Below the pieces are notes generated by a model. The model was not told the origin of the DNA. It saw nothing but the letters and a program-made list of their open reading frames with translations, and ran no database searches. A program made the position numbers and the translations under genes. A stretch of DNA of 64,000 bases from DATKPA01 sp051955985 (GTDB lineage: Bacteria > Planctomycetota > Phycisphaerae > WQYP01): positions 9,482 to 73,481 of the forward strand of contig JBQCGD010000192.1 in assembly GCA_051955985.1 (NCBI GenBank), written 5' to 3'. Positions 30,504 through 40,264 of the stretch are shown piece by piece; positions within the stretch are counted from its first letter, which is position 1; the number at the start of each line of letters is the position of its first letter.

Positions 30504-32444
30504 ATGAATGCACGAAAACTTCATCGCGAATATGTTCGGAGATTGACCCGCTACTGCTTTGCAGAAAAGGGCCTGCTGGCGCTCGTGGTGATCACGGGCG
30601 TCATCGGCTTCTCCATCACGTTCATCTTTCCCTGGCTGATCGGCACCCTCATCGACCGCGTCGTCGCGCCGCGCCCGATCCACGGCGTGCTCCCGACAAC
30701 CGCTCAGCGCTATCACGAACTCGCCATTCTGACGCTTACCGGCCTCGTCGCGGCGGTGGTGGTGGCGATCACCGGATGGGGACGCGGCCACTACACCATG
30801 AAGCTCGGCAACCGCATCGTCTGTAAGCTCCGCCAGGATCTTTTCGATCACCTCCAGAGCCTCAGCCTTCATTTTTATTCCCGCCAGCGCACCGGCGGCA
30901 TCGTGTGGCGGCTCATGCACGAGGTGCACGGCGTCAATGGCCTCATCCACGCCGGCATCATCCTGGTCGCGCTCGATGCCTTGAATCTCCTGATCGCCCT
31001 TGTGCTGCTGTTCAGCATTTCCTGGAAGGTCACGCTGGCCATCTGCGTGGTCATGCCGCTGTACGTGTTCACCTTTAAATTCTTCAACCCGCACATCCGT
31101 CGCACCAGCGAGCGCGTGGCGCAGCATTTTGGCCGGATCAATTCGAACATCAGCGAGCAGATCTCCGCGATTTCCCTGATCAAAAGCTACGCAACCGAGG
31201 CCAGGGAAGCCCGCCGGTTCGCCAACGACAACGAGGAGCATTACCGCTACGTCGTGGAGCAGAGCCGCGTCGGTCATGCCGTCGGCGCCGTTTCTGAAAT
31301 GTGGATTCACGTCGGCACGAGCATCATCATCGGCTACGGCGGGCTGCTGGCGCTCCAGGAGAACCTCACGGCCGGCGATATCATGCGCATCCTCGGCTAT
31401 GCCGGCATCTTCTACGGCCCGCTGAAGCGCTTCGCCGACCTCGACATGGTCTACCAGAACTCCATGGCATCCATCCGGCGCGTCTTCCGCATCTTCGACA
31501 TCAAGCCCAAGATCCGCGAGCTTCCCGACGCCCGCACCGCCAGTCCGAAGCAAGGCAACATCGAGTACCGCGACGTGCGCTTCCACTACCAGGCCAACTG
31601 CGATGAATCGAGCGTCCGCCTCGATGAGGACGAACCTGACGAAGTCCCCGCATACGCCGGCGCTGTGGCTGGCGAAGACCGTTGGATTCTCGACGGCGTC
31701 ACCTTTACCGCCAATGCGGGCGAATGCGTCGCACTTGTCGGCCCCTCCGGCTCGGGCAAAACGACGCTCGCGTCGCTGCTCCCGCGGCTGTACGACATCA
31801 TGGAAGGGCAGATCGAGATCGACGGCATCGACATCCGCAATTACTCGCTCAAAGCCCTGCGCGAGGCGATCGGCATCGTGCAGCAGGATTCGTTCATCTT
31901 CTCGGGCACCGTCCGCGACAACATCGCCTATGGACGGCCCGACGCCTCCGACGCCGAAGTGATCGCCGCCGCCGAGGCCGCCAACGCCCACGAATTCATC
32001 TCCAAGCTCCCCGACGGCTACAACACCATGCTGGGCGAACGCGGCATCAACCTCTCGGGCGGCCAGCGGCAGCGCATCAGCATCGCCCGCGCCGTGCTGA
32101 AGAACCCGCGCATTCTCATCCTCGATGAGGCCACCAGTGCACTGGATGCCGAGTCCGAGGCGCTTGTGCAGCAGGCGCTTGAGCGGCTCATGAAAGGCCG
32201 TACCTGCCTGGTGATCGCCCACCGGCTCTCGACGGTGCGGAATGCGGATCGCATTCTCGTGCTCAAAGACGGCCGAATTGTTGAGTCCGGCGACCATGAA
32301 GAACTTCTGCTGCGGGATGGGCTCTATGCACGCCTCGTTCGCCAGCAGCTCTCGGGCGTCCGCGACGGCATGCGGATTCTTCCGCCGGAACCGGAAATCC
32401 CGCCCGTTCCCACCGGAGGATCGCCCGCACGGCGCGCCGGCTGA
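30504..32444 (+). CDS. ABC exporter, fused membrane and ATPase domains (half 1)
   Basis: The 646-residue product has six membrane helices in about residues 15-310 and an ATPase domain from about 350. The ATPase has VALVGPSGSGKTTL (Walker A), a Q-loop at GIVQQDSFIFSG, LSGGQRQRISIARA (signature), ILILDEATSALD (Walker B with Glu) and LVIAHRLSTV (H loop). It is of the MsbA/BmrCD type. An unusual 25-residue acidic insert (SSVRLDEDEPDEVPAYAG) splits the A-loop strand before Walker A. It pairs with the next ABC gene, probably as a heterodimer exporting lipid, drug or peptide. Two hairpins precede it. Confidence 0.93.
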   Translation: MNARKLHREYVRRLTRYCFAEKGLLALVVITGVIGFSITFIFPWLIGTLIDRVVAPRPIHGVLPTTAQRYHELAILTLTGLVAAVVVAITGWGRGHYTMKLGNRIVCKLRQDLFDHLQSLSLHFYSRQRTGGIVWRLMHEVHGVNGLIHAGIILVALDALNLLIALVLLFSISWKVTLAICVVMPLYVFTFKFFNPHIRRTSERVAQHFGRINSNISEQISAISLIKSYATEAREARRFANDNEEHYRYVVEQSRVGHAVGAVSEMWIHVGTSIIIGYGGLLALQENLTAGDIMRILGYAGIFYGPLKRFADLDMVYQNSMASIRRVFRIFDIKPKIRELPDARTASPKQGNIEYRDVRFHYQANCDESSVRLDEDEPDEVPAYAGAVAGEDRWILDGVTFTANAGECVALVGPSGSGKTTLASLLPRLYDIMEGQIEIDGIDIRNYSLKALREAIGIVQQDSFIFSGTVRDNIAYGRPDASDAEVIAAAEAANAHEFISKLPDGYNTMLGERGINLSGGQRQRISIARAVLKNPRILILDEATSALDAESEALVQQALERLMKGRTCLVIAHRLSTVRNADRILVLKDGRIVESGDHEELLLRDGLYARLVRQQLSGVRDGMRILPPEPEIPPVPTGGSPARRAG

Positions 32445-32636
32445 GCTTGCCGCTTCAGCAATTCACGGCTGAGCTGCAAAAACTTTTTTCTCTTTTGAAC
32501 TCGACCGGATCGTTTCCTCGCCCGATCCCGTTCCTATGATCAGATAAGCATTTTGCCTGTCTGACACCTCGACCATGCGCCGCTGACCGGGCCGCGAACA
32601 GTCGTGTTTGGAACCTCATCCGGAAGAGGGAAAGAG

Positions 32637-34472
32637 ATGCACACCTGCCGCCGCGCAATTGCATACTTTCGCCAGGACTGGCGTCTCATCCTGTTCGTCG
32701 TCCTCCTGGTGGGAGTAAACTTTTTCATGGGCCTTGCCATGGCGTGGCCCATCCCGGTGCTTCTCGACCTCCTCTTCTCCCCCACCGAACGCACCGACGC
32801 CGTCCACATGTTCTTCATCCGCATCCTGCCCGCCTCCGCGTTCGGGCGCATCGCCGCCACGGCGCTGATCAGCCTCGCCCTGAAGTTCTCCTTCGACATC
32901 ACCCTTCTCATCGGCCGCACCATGCTCAACAGCCGCATCCGCTACAACGGGCTGGCGCGCGTCCGCCACGATCTCTACCAGAAGCTCCAGCACCTGCCGC
33001 TCAGCTTCCACCGCACGCGGCCGCAGGGCGACACCATCTACCGCCTCGCCACCGACACGCAGGGCTTCTGGGGGATCATCGACACCTTCATCGGCGCCGC
33101 GATCTCCTACATCACGGTGATCGTGATGGCGATCGTGATGCTCAAGATCAGCGTGCCGCTCGCCCTCCTCGCCCTCGCCGTCCTTCCCTTCCTCGTCCTC
33201 AGCAACGCCTACTTCACCCCGCGCATCAAGCGACGCGCTGACGTGGCCAAGCAGGCGGAGTCCGACTTTACGACGACCGTGCAGCGCTCCGTCTCGGCCA
33301 TCGGTCTCATCCAGGCCTTCTGCCGCCAGGCCACCGACTTCGGCAACTTCAGGGACTCCGTCGCCCACTGGAACGACAGCAACTGGCGCCTCGACTGGGC
33401 CACCCAGCTCTACGCCCTCTCCGTCCAGACCCTCTTCGGCATCGCCACCGCGCTCGTCGTCGGCTACGGCGGCTACCTGGCCTACCGCGACCAGTTCCTC
33501 CATCCTGTCTCCAACGGCGCTACCGTCGGCGACCTCCTGGCCTTCCTCACCTACGTCGCCATGCTCAACGAACCGATCAACCGCATCACCGGCTTCCGCG
33601 CAATGGTGCAGAACTCCGTCGCCGCCTGCAACCGCGTGCTGACGGTGCTCGATACGCCTGTCACCATTGCCGACCCGCCCGGCGCCAAGCCGCTGCCGCC
33701 CAAGCCCCGGACGCTGTCGCTCCAGAATGTTTCCTTCACTTATCCGGAGATCGCCGACGCCACGCCGGTGCTCCATGGCATCCATGCAACCGTGACGCCG
33801 GGGCAGTTCGTCGCCTTCGTCGGGCCCTCGGGCGCCGGCAAATCGACCCTCTTCTCGCTCCTGCCGCGCTTCTATGATCCCACCGAAGGATCGGTTCGCC
33901 TCGACGGCCACGACATCCGCACCATCCCCATCGCCGACCTCCGCCGGCACATCACCTCGGTGCAGCAGGACAGCCCCCTCTTCCCCGGCACGGTCGCGGA
34001 CAACATCGCCTTCGCCCGCGCAGAATCCACCCGCGAAGAAATTATCGCCGCCGCGCAAGCCGCCGGCGCCGACGAGTTCATCCGCGCACTCGAAAACGGC
34101 TACGACACGCCCATTTCAGAAAACGCCGCCAACATCTCCGGCGGCCAGCGCCAGCGACTTGCCCTCGCCCGCGCCATTCTCGCCGATTCCCCCATCCTCA
34201 TCCTCGACGAACCGACCTCCGCACAGGACCCCCACCACGCCAACGCCATCCTTGAAACCCTCCACTCCCTCCGCGGCACCCGCACCATCCTGCTGGTCAC
34301 CCACGATCTCAAGCTCGTCGAAGAATGTGACCAGATCTACGTCCTGCAGCACGGGCGGTTGACCGAGTCCGGCACGCACGCCCAGTTGATGGCCAAGGAA
34401 GGCCTCTACTACACGCTGCACAACGCTGAGCCCGCCGCCGAAGTCGCCCCCTCGCTGCACATCGCTTCATGA
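32637..34472 (+). CDS. ABC exporter, fused membrane and ATPase domains (half 2)
   Basis: The 611-residue product has a six-helix membrane domain (about 15-315). The ATPase domain has FVGPSGAGKSTLFSLL (Walker A), VQQDSPLFPG (Q loop), ISGGQRQRLALARA (signature), ILILDEPTSAQD (Walker B with Glu) and LLVTHDLKLV (H loop). All catalytic residues appear intact in both halves, so neither is a clear degenerate site. GGAAGAGGGAAAG precedes the ATG. The gap after half 1 is 192 bases, long for an operon, so it may also have its own promoter. Substrate is unknown. Confidence 0.92.
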   Translation: MHTCRRAIAYFRQDWRLILFVVLLVGVNFFMGLAMAWPIPVLLDLLFSPTERTDAVHMFFIRILPASAFGRIAATALISLALKFSFDITLLIGRTMLNSRIRYNGLARVRHDLYQKLQHLPLSFHRTRPQGDTIYRLATDTQGFWGIIDTFIGAAISYITVIVMAIVMLKISVPLALLALAVLPFLVLSNAYFTPRIKRRADVAKQAESDFTTTVQRSVSAIGLIQAFCRQATDFGNFRDSVAHWNDSNWRLDWATQLYALSVQTLFGIATALVVGYGGYLAYRDQFLHPVSNGATVGDLLAFLTYVAMLNEPINRITGFRAMVQNSVAACNRVLTVLDTPVTIADPPGAKPLPPKPRTLSLQNVSFTYPEIADATPVLHGIHATVTPGQFVAFVGPSGAGKSTLFSLLPRFYDPTEGSVRLDGHDIRTIPIADLRRHITSVQQDSPLFPGTVADNIAFARAESTREEIIAAAQAAGADEFIRALENGYDTPISENAANISGGQRQRLALARAILADSPILILDEPTSAQDPHHANAILETLHSLRGTRTILLVTHDLKLVEECDQIYVLQHGRLTESGTHAQLMAKEGLYYTLHNAEPAAEVAPSLHIAS

Positions 34473-34479
34473 CGCACGG

Positions 34480-35289
34480 TCAGCGGGCATGCTGGTGCTC
34501 GCGCAGGTGCGTCAGGCAGTAGCATTTCCCGCCGCATTCCGAACAGTAGCGGAACTCATAATCCGGATGTGATTTCTCCGTCGCGCCGCAGATCACGCAC
34601 CGGTGCATGGACGCGCCCGCGCGGCCCGCTTCGGCGCTCCGCTGCACCTGCCGCTCCATGTGCCGCCGCCCGCGCTTCATCCGCTGCACGATCTCGACGC
34701 GGAAAAAAATGAAATAATTCGCCACCGCGGCCACAAGCATCGCCTTTTCCACCCACGGCACGAACAGCAGTTCGATCCCGAGGAGAATCCCTGTCAGCAG
34801 CGCCAGCCACTTCACTTTTACCGGCAGAATGAAAAAGATGTAGATCACGAAGTCCGGATAAAGCGTCGCGAACGCCAGGAACACCGTCTCGCCGATGTAC
34901 ATGTTCGTGCCATCCGCCCCCGGCGCGCCCAGAAGATACGCAACCAGCCCGGACCCGATGGTCGCCAGCGCGGCAATCAGCAGGTACAGGTTGTAGCGCG
35001 CAGTCCCCCAGTTCGCCTCGAGCGCCGTCCCCATCAGCCAGAAAAAATACCACGCGAAAAACGCGAAGATCGGGTTATCCAGCGGCGGCAGAAACAGAAA
35101 CGTGATCGCCCGCCACCATTCCCCATGGAGCGCCATCGCCGGATCAAACACCAGCCGCTGTTCCAGGTGCGCATCCGGCTGCCCCATGATCGCCAGGTAG
35201 CAGATCACCTGGAACCCGATCAGGTACAGCGTGATGTTCGGAATCGCCACCCGATCAACGGCATTCATGAAACGGTGCTTGAACCGCAT
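34480..35289 (-). CDS. Rhomboid-like membrane protein without protease motif, with zinc-ribbon tail
   Basis: The 269-residue protein has about six membrane helices in residues 15-195 with rhomboid-like features (WWRAITFLFLPP, NPIFAFFAWYFFWLMGTALE). The expected GxSG serine motif is replaced by MYIGETVFLAFA, and no clear catalytic His is seen. It therefore resembles inactive rhomboids or derlins, which bind membrane proteins without cutting. The tail (about 225-265) holds CVICGATEKSH and CSECGGKCYC, a likely zinc ribbon. It converges with the ABC exporter gene. Function is inferred only. Confidence 0.72.
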   Translation of the reverse strand: MRFKHRFMNAVDRVAIPNITLYLIGFQVICYLAIMGQPDAHLEQRLVFDPAMALHGEWWRAITFLFLPPLDNPIFAFFAWYFFWLMGTALEANWGTARYNLYLLIAALATIGSGLVAYLLGAPGADGTNMYIGETVFLAFATLYPDFVIYIFFILPVKVKWLALLTGILLGIELLFVPWVEKAMLVAAVANYFIFFRVEIVQRMKRGRRHMERQVQRSAEAGRAGASMHRCVICGATEKSHPDYEFRYCSECGGKCYCLTHLREHQHAR

Positions 35290-35367
35290 GCATCACTCCC
35301 GCGCTCCACGTGTTGTCACCCACGGAAGCGAGGAATTGTAATGCCTCTCCCGCTCCCCCGCATGTTC

Positions 35368-36015
35368 TCACAGCGAACACAACCCGTGCCGTATCGCAAA
35401 CTTCGTCAGTCCCGCCACGCTGTGGATGTTCAGCTTCTCCATGATGTGCTGCCGGTGCGTCTCCACCGTGCGCACGCTGATCTCCAGTTTCCCGGCAATT
35501 TCCGCGCTCGTATTCCCTTCGCCGATCAACTGCAGCACTTCCCGTTCCCGGTTCGAGAGCACATCCACCTCGGTCACGCCGCGCTCTCCCCGCGTGGCGC
35601 GAACGTAGTCGGTGAGCATCGATTCATTCAGCGGCGGGCTCAGGTACCGATTCCCGTCGCGGACCGCCTTGATCGCCGAAAGCAGCTCGCCGAACGCCGC
35701 ATCCTTGAGCACGTACGCCGAGGCACCCGCCCGCAGCGACTCCACCACGTACTGGCCGTCGGCATGCATCGAGAGCATGATGATCCGCGACCCGGGGTGC
35801 GAAGCCACCATCTGGCGCACCGCCTCGATGCCGTTGAGGTCCGGCATCGCCACATCCATCAGCACCAGGTCGGGGCGCAGCCGGTTGAATAGCCGCACCG
35901 CCTCGCGGCCGTCCCCGCATTCGCCGACCACCCGCATGTCCGCTTCCACTTCCAGCATCGTCCGGATCCCCCGCCGCACCAGGGCATGATCTTCCGCCAG
36001 CAACACTGTTTTCAT
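35368..36015 (-). CDS. NarL-type response regulator
   Basis: The 215-residue protein has a receiver domain (LLAEDHALVRRG, LVLMDVAMPDLNG with phospho-Asp, AYVLKDA with Lys). The LuxR-type DNA-binding domain has LSNREREVLQLIGEGNTSAEIAGKL and VRTVETHRQHIMEKL. It is coupled to the kinase gene at 36012 by a 4-base overlap (ATGA), so the pair forms a complete two-component system. Targets are unknown. The 78-base gap to the rhomboid-like gene holds no clear terminator. Confidence 0.94.
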   Translation of the reverse strand: MKTVLLAEDHALVRRGIRTMLEVEADMRVVGECGDGREAVRLFNRLRPDLVLMDVAMPDLNGIEAVRQMVASHPGSRIIMLSMHADGQYVVESLRAGASAYVLKDAAFGELLSAIKAVRDGNRYLSPPLNESMLTDYVRATRGERGVTEVDVLSNREREVLQLIGEGNTSAEIAGKLEISVRTVETHRQHIMEKLNIHSVAGLTKFAIRHGLCSL

Positions 36016-37094
36016 GCAACACCTCCGGAAGACGCTTCGGTCGTCGGCAATTCAACAATCACGCGTGTTCCCTTCCCCGCCGACGACTCAATGTCCACCT
36101 TTCCTCCTAACGACGTGATCCGCTCCTTAATGCTTGCCAATCCCAATCCGCGCGTCGCCTGCGTGGCCGCGCTCGCCGTGTCAAAACCGCACCCGTCATC
36201 ATCCACCACCACCCGCACCCCGCCGCTTTCCGAATCGCCGCGCCAGTGAACCGTGATCAGCACTTCCTCGGCCCTTCCATGTTTCCACGCATTGTTGATC
36301 AGTTCCTTGATGGAGCGGAAAAGGTAATTCGCGATCGGCGCCGGAATTTTCCGCCCCGTGCCGATCTCGCTGATCGTCAATTGAATCCCCGCCCGTGCGT
36401 GCATCTGCTCCCCGTACCGCCGCACCGTCGGCAGCAGCCCGAGGTCGTCGAGCATCGCCGGGTAAAGCTCGAACGTCATCGTCCGCGTCTGCTGGATCAT
36501 GTTCTCGATCAACTGCAGGGAATCGCGCAGCCGCGGCACCCGCTGCTCGGCCCCGCCGTCCAGCAGCGACTCCAGGTTCATCTTCAGCACCGTCAGCGTC
36601 TGGCCCAGCGTGTCGTGGATGTCCTGCGCCAGGCGCCGCCGTTGCACCTCCTCCGCAGCCGACAACTGCGCCGCAAGGCGGTGGACCGCCTCCTCCGCCC
36701 GCTTGCGCTCGGCCACCTCGGCAGTGAGGCTCACCGTCTTTTCCTCCACCATCTCTTCCACTTTTTTCTCCAACTGGTGCCGCACGTGCACCAGAAGCGC
36801 CACCACCGTGAACGCGCACACGAGCGACAACGCATTCCAGTAGGGAACGAACGAGTTCGCCTTCACATCCCCGCTCGACAGGTTCGCCGTCAGCCATACC
36901 ATCGAGGAGAGCATCGCCGTCGCAACCCCCGCCCGCTTTCCCCCCCACCAGGCGCCCATCGCCACCGGCACCATGTACAGCGGCACCACGCTCAGCCGCG
37001 GGCCGGTCATGTAATCCAGCGCCCCGACCACCACGAGCGCCAGAAGCCCGGCCGCCCATGGCGCCGCCAGCTTGTTGTACTTCCGCTGTTCCAT
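36012..37094 (-). CDS. Membrane sensor histidine kinase, NarX/DesK type
   Basis: The 360-residue product has four membrane helices in about residues 10-110 (a compact sensor like DUF4118 kinases), a coiled coil (about 112-150), and a HisKA_3 domain with RRRLAQDIHDTLGQTL (phospho-His). The HATPase domain has ELINNAWKHG (N box), VDDDGCGFD (G1) and GLGLASIKERITSLGG (G2). It phosphorylates the adjacent NarL-type regulator. ATG at 37094 is chosen because residues before it have no domain and the helix starts soon after. The signal sensed is within or near the membrane. Confidence 0.92.
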   Translation of the reverse strand: MEQRKYNKLAAPWAAGLLALVVVGALDYMTGPRLSVVPLYMVPVAMGAWWGGKRAGVATAMLSSMVWLTANLSSGDVKANSFVPYWNALSLVCAFTVVALLVHVRHQLEKKVEEMVEEKTVSLTAEVAERKRAEEAVHRLAAQLSAAEEVQRRRLAQDIHDTLGQTLTVLKMNLESLLDGGAEQRVPRLRDSLQLIENMIQQTRTMTFELYPAMLDDLGLLPTVRRYGEQMHARAGIQLTISEIGTGRKIPAPIANYLFRSIKELINNAWKHGRAEEVLITVHWRGDSESGGVRVVVDDDGCGFDTASAATQATRGLGLASIKERITSLGGKVDIESSAGKGTRVIVELPTTEASSGGVA

Positions 37095-37219
37095 CGTTCC
37101 GCCCGCGCTGACCCTCAAACCCTTCCCATGTACTCCTCCGCCCGCCTCGATGTCAATCCTGTACCTTTCCACAAACACAGGGCTACAATCGTGCACCTTG
37201 TCTCCGGAGACCGCTCGAC

Positions 37220-38245
37220 ATGCCTGACGCCCCTTCCCCCGATAACCGCCTTGGCCTCAACTACCGCCAGCCTCCCGCCCACAAGGCCCTCCCCCCCGGC
37301 GGCATCATCGATGCACACAACCACGCCGGCGAACCCGCCTTCACCCAGCACATGGTCGACGCCGCCGCCGCCTACGGCATCACCCAGTTCTACACCATGG
37401 CCCCCCTCGAACAGGTCGTGCCCCTCAAGCAACAATTCCCCGGCAAGTTCCGCTTCATCGCCGTCCCCAACTGGAAGCGCGACATGCCCGTCCCCGATGC
37501 CTCCTTCTTCGCCGACTGGCGAAAACGCCTCGAAGCCTTCCGCGAACATGGCGCCGGCCTCATCAAGTTCCACGCCGCCCCCGGCACCTGTCGCCGCTGG
37601 CAGATCACCCTCGACGACCCACGCATCCAGGACATCGCCAAACACGCCTACGACCTCGGTTACAACTTCATGACCCACGTCGGCGACCCCAACGCCTGGT
37701 TCTACGGCAAAGGCCCCTACTCCGACGGCACCTACGGCACCCCCGCCTCCCAGTTCGCCATGCTCGAACGAATGCTCGACAAATACCCCGACCGCCTCCA
37801 CCTCGGCGCCCACATGGGCGGCTCTCTCGAAAACCTCGACGCCCTCGCCCGCCGCCTCGAAAAATACCCCCACTACATCCTCGATTCCTCCGCCACCCGC
37901 TGGATGGTCCGCGCCGTCGCCGAACAATCCCCCACCGCCGTCCGTGATTTCTTCATCGCCTTCCAGGACCGCATCGTCTTCGGCTCCGACAACGTCGCCC
38001 TCAACGAACGCTCCTTCGACCACTACGCCTCCCGCTACTGGGCACACCTCAAGCTCTGGGAATCCGACTACGACGCCGAATCCAACATCGACGACCCCGA
38101 CGCCGGCAAAGGCTTCAACCCCAAAACCGGCCAATTCGACCCCGCCAAAGCCGACAACCTCCCCCGCCTCCGCGGCATCAACCTCCCCCCCGAAGTCCTC
38201 CACAAGCTCTACCGGGCCAACGCCGACCGCCTCCTCCCCAAATAG
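37220..38245 (+). CDS. Amidohydrolase-family protein (amidohydrolase 2 type)
   Basis: The 341-residue TIM-barrel hydrolase has IIDAHNHAGEP (metal-binding HxH), LIKFHAAPG, FMTHVGDPNAW (third His), LHLGAHMGGSLENLD (fourth His) and IVFGSDNVAL (catalytic Asp). This is the layout of the amidohydrolase-2 group, which includes decarboxylases and lactonases. Third codon positions are almost all C. It is cytoplasmic with no leader. A CAAGAATC short-period repeat follows directly after the stop. Substrate cannot be given; the locus suggests uronate or aromatic breakdown. Confidence 0.85.
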   Translation: MPDAPSPDNRLGLNYRQPPAHKALPPGGIIDAHNHAGEPAFTQHMVDAAAAYGITQFYTMAPLEQVVPLKQQFPGKFRFIAVPNWKRDMPVPDASFFADWRKRLEAFREHGAGLIKFHAAPGTCRRWQITLDDPRIQDIAKHAYDLGYNFMTHVGDPNAWFYGKGPYSDGTYGTPASQFAMLERMLDKYPDRLHLGAHMGGSLENLDALARRLEKYPHYILDSSATRWMVRAVAEQSPTAVRDFFIAFQDRIVFGSDNVALNERSFDHYASRYWAHLKLWESDYDAESNIDDPDAGKGFNPKTGQFDPAKADNLPRLRGINLPPEVLHKLYRANADRLLPK

Positions 38246-38330
38246 AATCCAAGAACCAAGAATCAAGGACCAAGAAGGAGCACCCCCGAATCCCTTCTTG
38301 ATTCTTGCTTCTTGATTCCGTCTTCTTAAT
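38246..38330. repeat. CAAGAATCAAG short-period repeat with inverted half
   Basis: Units of AACCAAGAATCAAGGACCAAGAAGG at 38246-38280 are followed by the reversed units CTTCTTGATTCTTGCTTCTTGATTC at 38297-38321, giving an inverted pair that could act as a transcript-end hairpin. The same unit appears at 63849-63876, where it is read as MutY protein. Confidence 0.75.
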
Positions 38331-38452
38331 CCCCCCAATTTGACACCCGCCCCCAAATCTGCAAAAGTTCACCCCCAACACCGCACATGCCCGATAATGA
38401 GGGGGATTGACGATTCCCTCGGCATTTTGCGACCCCAAATGGAGTGTTTCCC

Positions 38453-39391
38453 ATGACTTCCGCTTCCCCCCTCCTCCGCCCCCGCATCCTCGCGATGCTC
38501 ACCGTCGGGCTCCTCCTCGCCGGCACCACGGGCTGCGTCTCGATGGACGAACACAAACGCCTCCAGACCGCCTTCGACCAGTCCCGCGCCCAGCTCGCCG
38601 AAGCCGAAAATGACCTCAACGCCGCCCGCGCCCGCAACACCGAACTCGAAGGCAAAATCGCCGAGCTCAACCGCCTCATCGGTCTCGGCGGCAACGATGC
38701 CCTCAAACGCGAACGCGACCTCCTCGCCCAGCAGCTCGCCGACCTCCAGAAAAAATACAACGACCTCCTCGCACTCAACGCCAACACCCCCGCCCTCCCC
38801 GAATCGGTCAACGATGCCCTCCGCAAGCTCGCCGACCAGTACCCCGACCTCCTCGAATTCGACGAACGCCTCGGCATGGTCCGCTTCAAGTCCGACCTCA
38901 CCTTCGACCTCGGTTCCACCGAGGTGAAACCCCGCGCGAAAGAGGCCCTTGCCAAGTTCGCCACCATCCTCAACAACCCCGAAATCGCTCAGCAGGAAGT
39001 CACCGTCGTCGGCCACACCGATGACGTCCCCATCCGCCAAAGCAGAACCATGCAGATGAACCCCACCAACTGGATCCTCTCCACCAACCGCGCCTGGTCC
39101 GTCGCCGAGGTCCTTCGCGCCGATGGCGTCTCTTCCAGCCGCGTCGAAGCCGCCGGCTGGGGCGATCAGCGTCCCATCGCCCCCAATGCCCCCGGCCACC
39201 ACGGCAACGAAAAGAACCGCCGCGTCGATATCTACATCCGCCCCACCAAGGTCCCCGAAGGCATCACCGTCTCCACCCCCGGCAACTTCACGCCGGCCCC
39301 CTCCCGCACCCGTACCCCGCGGAAACCGGTCCTCAAGCCCGTCCCCACCACCGCCCCCGCCGCCGACACCACCCCCATCCCCGCCGGCTGA
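38453..39391 (+). CDS. OmpA-family peptidoglycan-binding lipoprotein
   Basis: The 312-residue product has a lipoprotein leader with lipobox LAGTTGC (lipid-modified Cys near 27), a coiled coil (about 35-105, LAEAENDLNAARARN, LADLQKKYNDLL) and a C-terminal OmpA domain (about 135-265) with VTVVGHTDDVP, NRAWSVAEVLRADGV and NEKNRRVDIYIRP. The last contains the Arg residue that binds diaminopimelate. It anchors the outer membrane to peptidoglycan. A Pro/Thr-rich tail follows. ATG at 38453 has GGAGTG upstream. An intrinsic terminator follows at 39414-39447. Confidence 0.93.
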   Translation: MTSASPLLRPRILAMLTVGLLLAGTTGCVSMDEHKRLQTAFDQSRAQLAEAENDLNAARARNTELEGKIAELNRLIGLGGNDALKRERDLLAQQLADLQKKYNDLLALNANTPALPESVNDALRKLADQYPDLLEFDERLGMVRFKSDLTFDLGSTEVKPRAKEALAKFATILNNPEIAQQEVTVVGHTDDVPIRQSRTMQMNPTNWILSTNRAWSVAEVLRADGVSSSRVEAAGWGDQRPIAPNAPGHHGNEKNRRVDIYIRPTKVPEGITVSTPGNFTPAPSRTRTPRKPVLKPVPTTAPAADTTPIPAG

Positions 39392-39413
39392 TAGACCCCT
39401 CTACACCCCCTCA

Positions 39414-39447
39414 AGCGGCCGACCCGCGGTCGGCCGCTTTCGTTTTT
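39414..39447 (+). terminator. Intrinsic terminator of OmpA lipoprotein gene
   Basis: AGCGGCCGACC (39414-39424), loop CGC, GGTCGGCCGCT (39428-39438), followed by TTCGTTTTT. The 11-base perfect stem and T-rich tail lie 23 bases past the stop. Confidence 0.92.
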
Positions 39448-39567
39448 GCCTAACCTTGCCGCAAAACAACCCGCTGTCGGAAGAAACCCGCTGGCGATTC
39501 GCCCGCAGCCCCATTATCATCCCCTTCGCTGTCTTCTTCGCCGATGCGTGGCCGGAGCTCTTTCGTC

Positions 39568-40173
39568 ATGACCAAATCTTCCTCGCCCTCCACCAAACCC
39601 CACATCAAGCACAACATTCTTTTCCTGTCCAAATTTTTCCGCCACGGCATCACCATCGCCTCCGTCTGGCCCTCCTCCAAGGCCCTCTCCAAGGCCACCA
39701 TCAAACAAATCGACTGGCAGCACGCCAAGGTCATCGTCGAACTCGGCGCCGGCACCGGACCCATCACCGACCAGATCATCAAACGCATCAAGCCCCACAC
39801 CACCTTCATCGCCATCGAACGCGACAAGGACTTCGCCAAGATCCTCCAGGATCGCTTCTCCGGCCACAAAAACGTCCACATCGTCCAGGCCGACGTCCGC
39901 GACCTCGATACCGTCCTCAAATCCCGCGGCATCAAACGCGTCGATGCCTTCATCTCCGGCCTCCCCACCCCCTCCCTCCCCCTCCCCATCCGCCGCCGCA
40001 TGCTCGCCACCGTCCGCCGCTACCTCGTCGACGGCGGCGTCTTCTCCAACATCACCGAAATCCCCTTCATCTACTGGAACTACTACAAGAAAATCTTCAA
40101 ACACGTCTCCTTCGATTTCGTCGCACGCAACATGCCCCCCGGCGGCGTCTATCACTGCCGCGCCTGCCGCTGA
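39568..40173 (+). CDS. Class I SAM-dependent methyltransferase, PmtA-like
   Basis: The 201-residue protein has an N-terminal helix region (FLSKFFRHG), IVELGAGTGPIT (SAM-binding motif I, near residue 57), FIAIERDKDFAKIL (acidic end of strand 2), VHIVQADVRDL, and then VDAFISGLP in place of the usual DPP(Y/W). The layout matches phospholipid N-methyltransferases of the PmtA group and related rRNA-dimethylase-like proteins. It may methylate phosphatidylethanolamine or a related lipid. ATG at 39568 follows GGAG by 11 bases. The substrate is an inference from motif pattern. Confidence 0.78.
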   Translation: MTKSSSPSTKPHIKHNILFLSKFFRHGITIASVWPSSKALSKATIKQIDWQHAKVIVELGAGTGPITDQIIKRIKPHTTFIAIERDKDFAKILQDRFSGHKNVHIVQADVRDLDTVLKSRGIKRVDAFISGLPTPSLPLPIRRRMLATVRRYLVDGGVFSNITEIPFIYWNYYKKIFKHVSFDFVARNMPPGGVYHCRACR

Positions 40174-40264
40174 CCGCCACCCCCCCGAACCCCGCCTGGA
40201 AAGGCGAGGGCTCTGACATACGAGCCAGAGGGGCCGCTCCCTCACCCGCTGTCCAAGGCGACGC

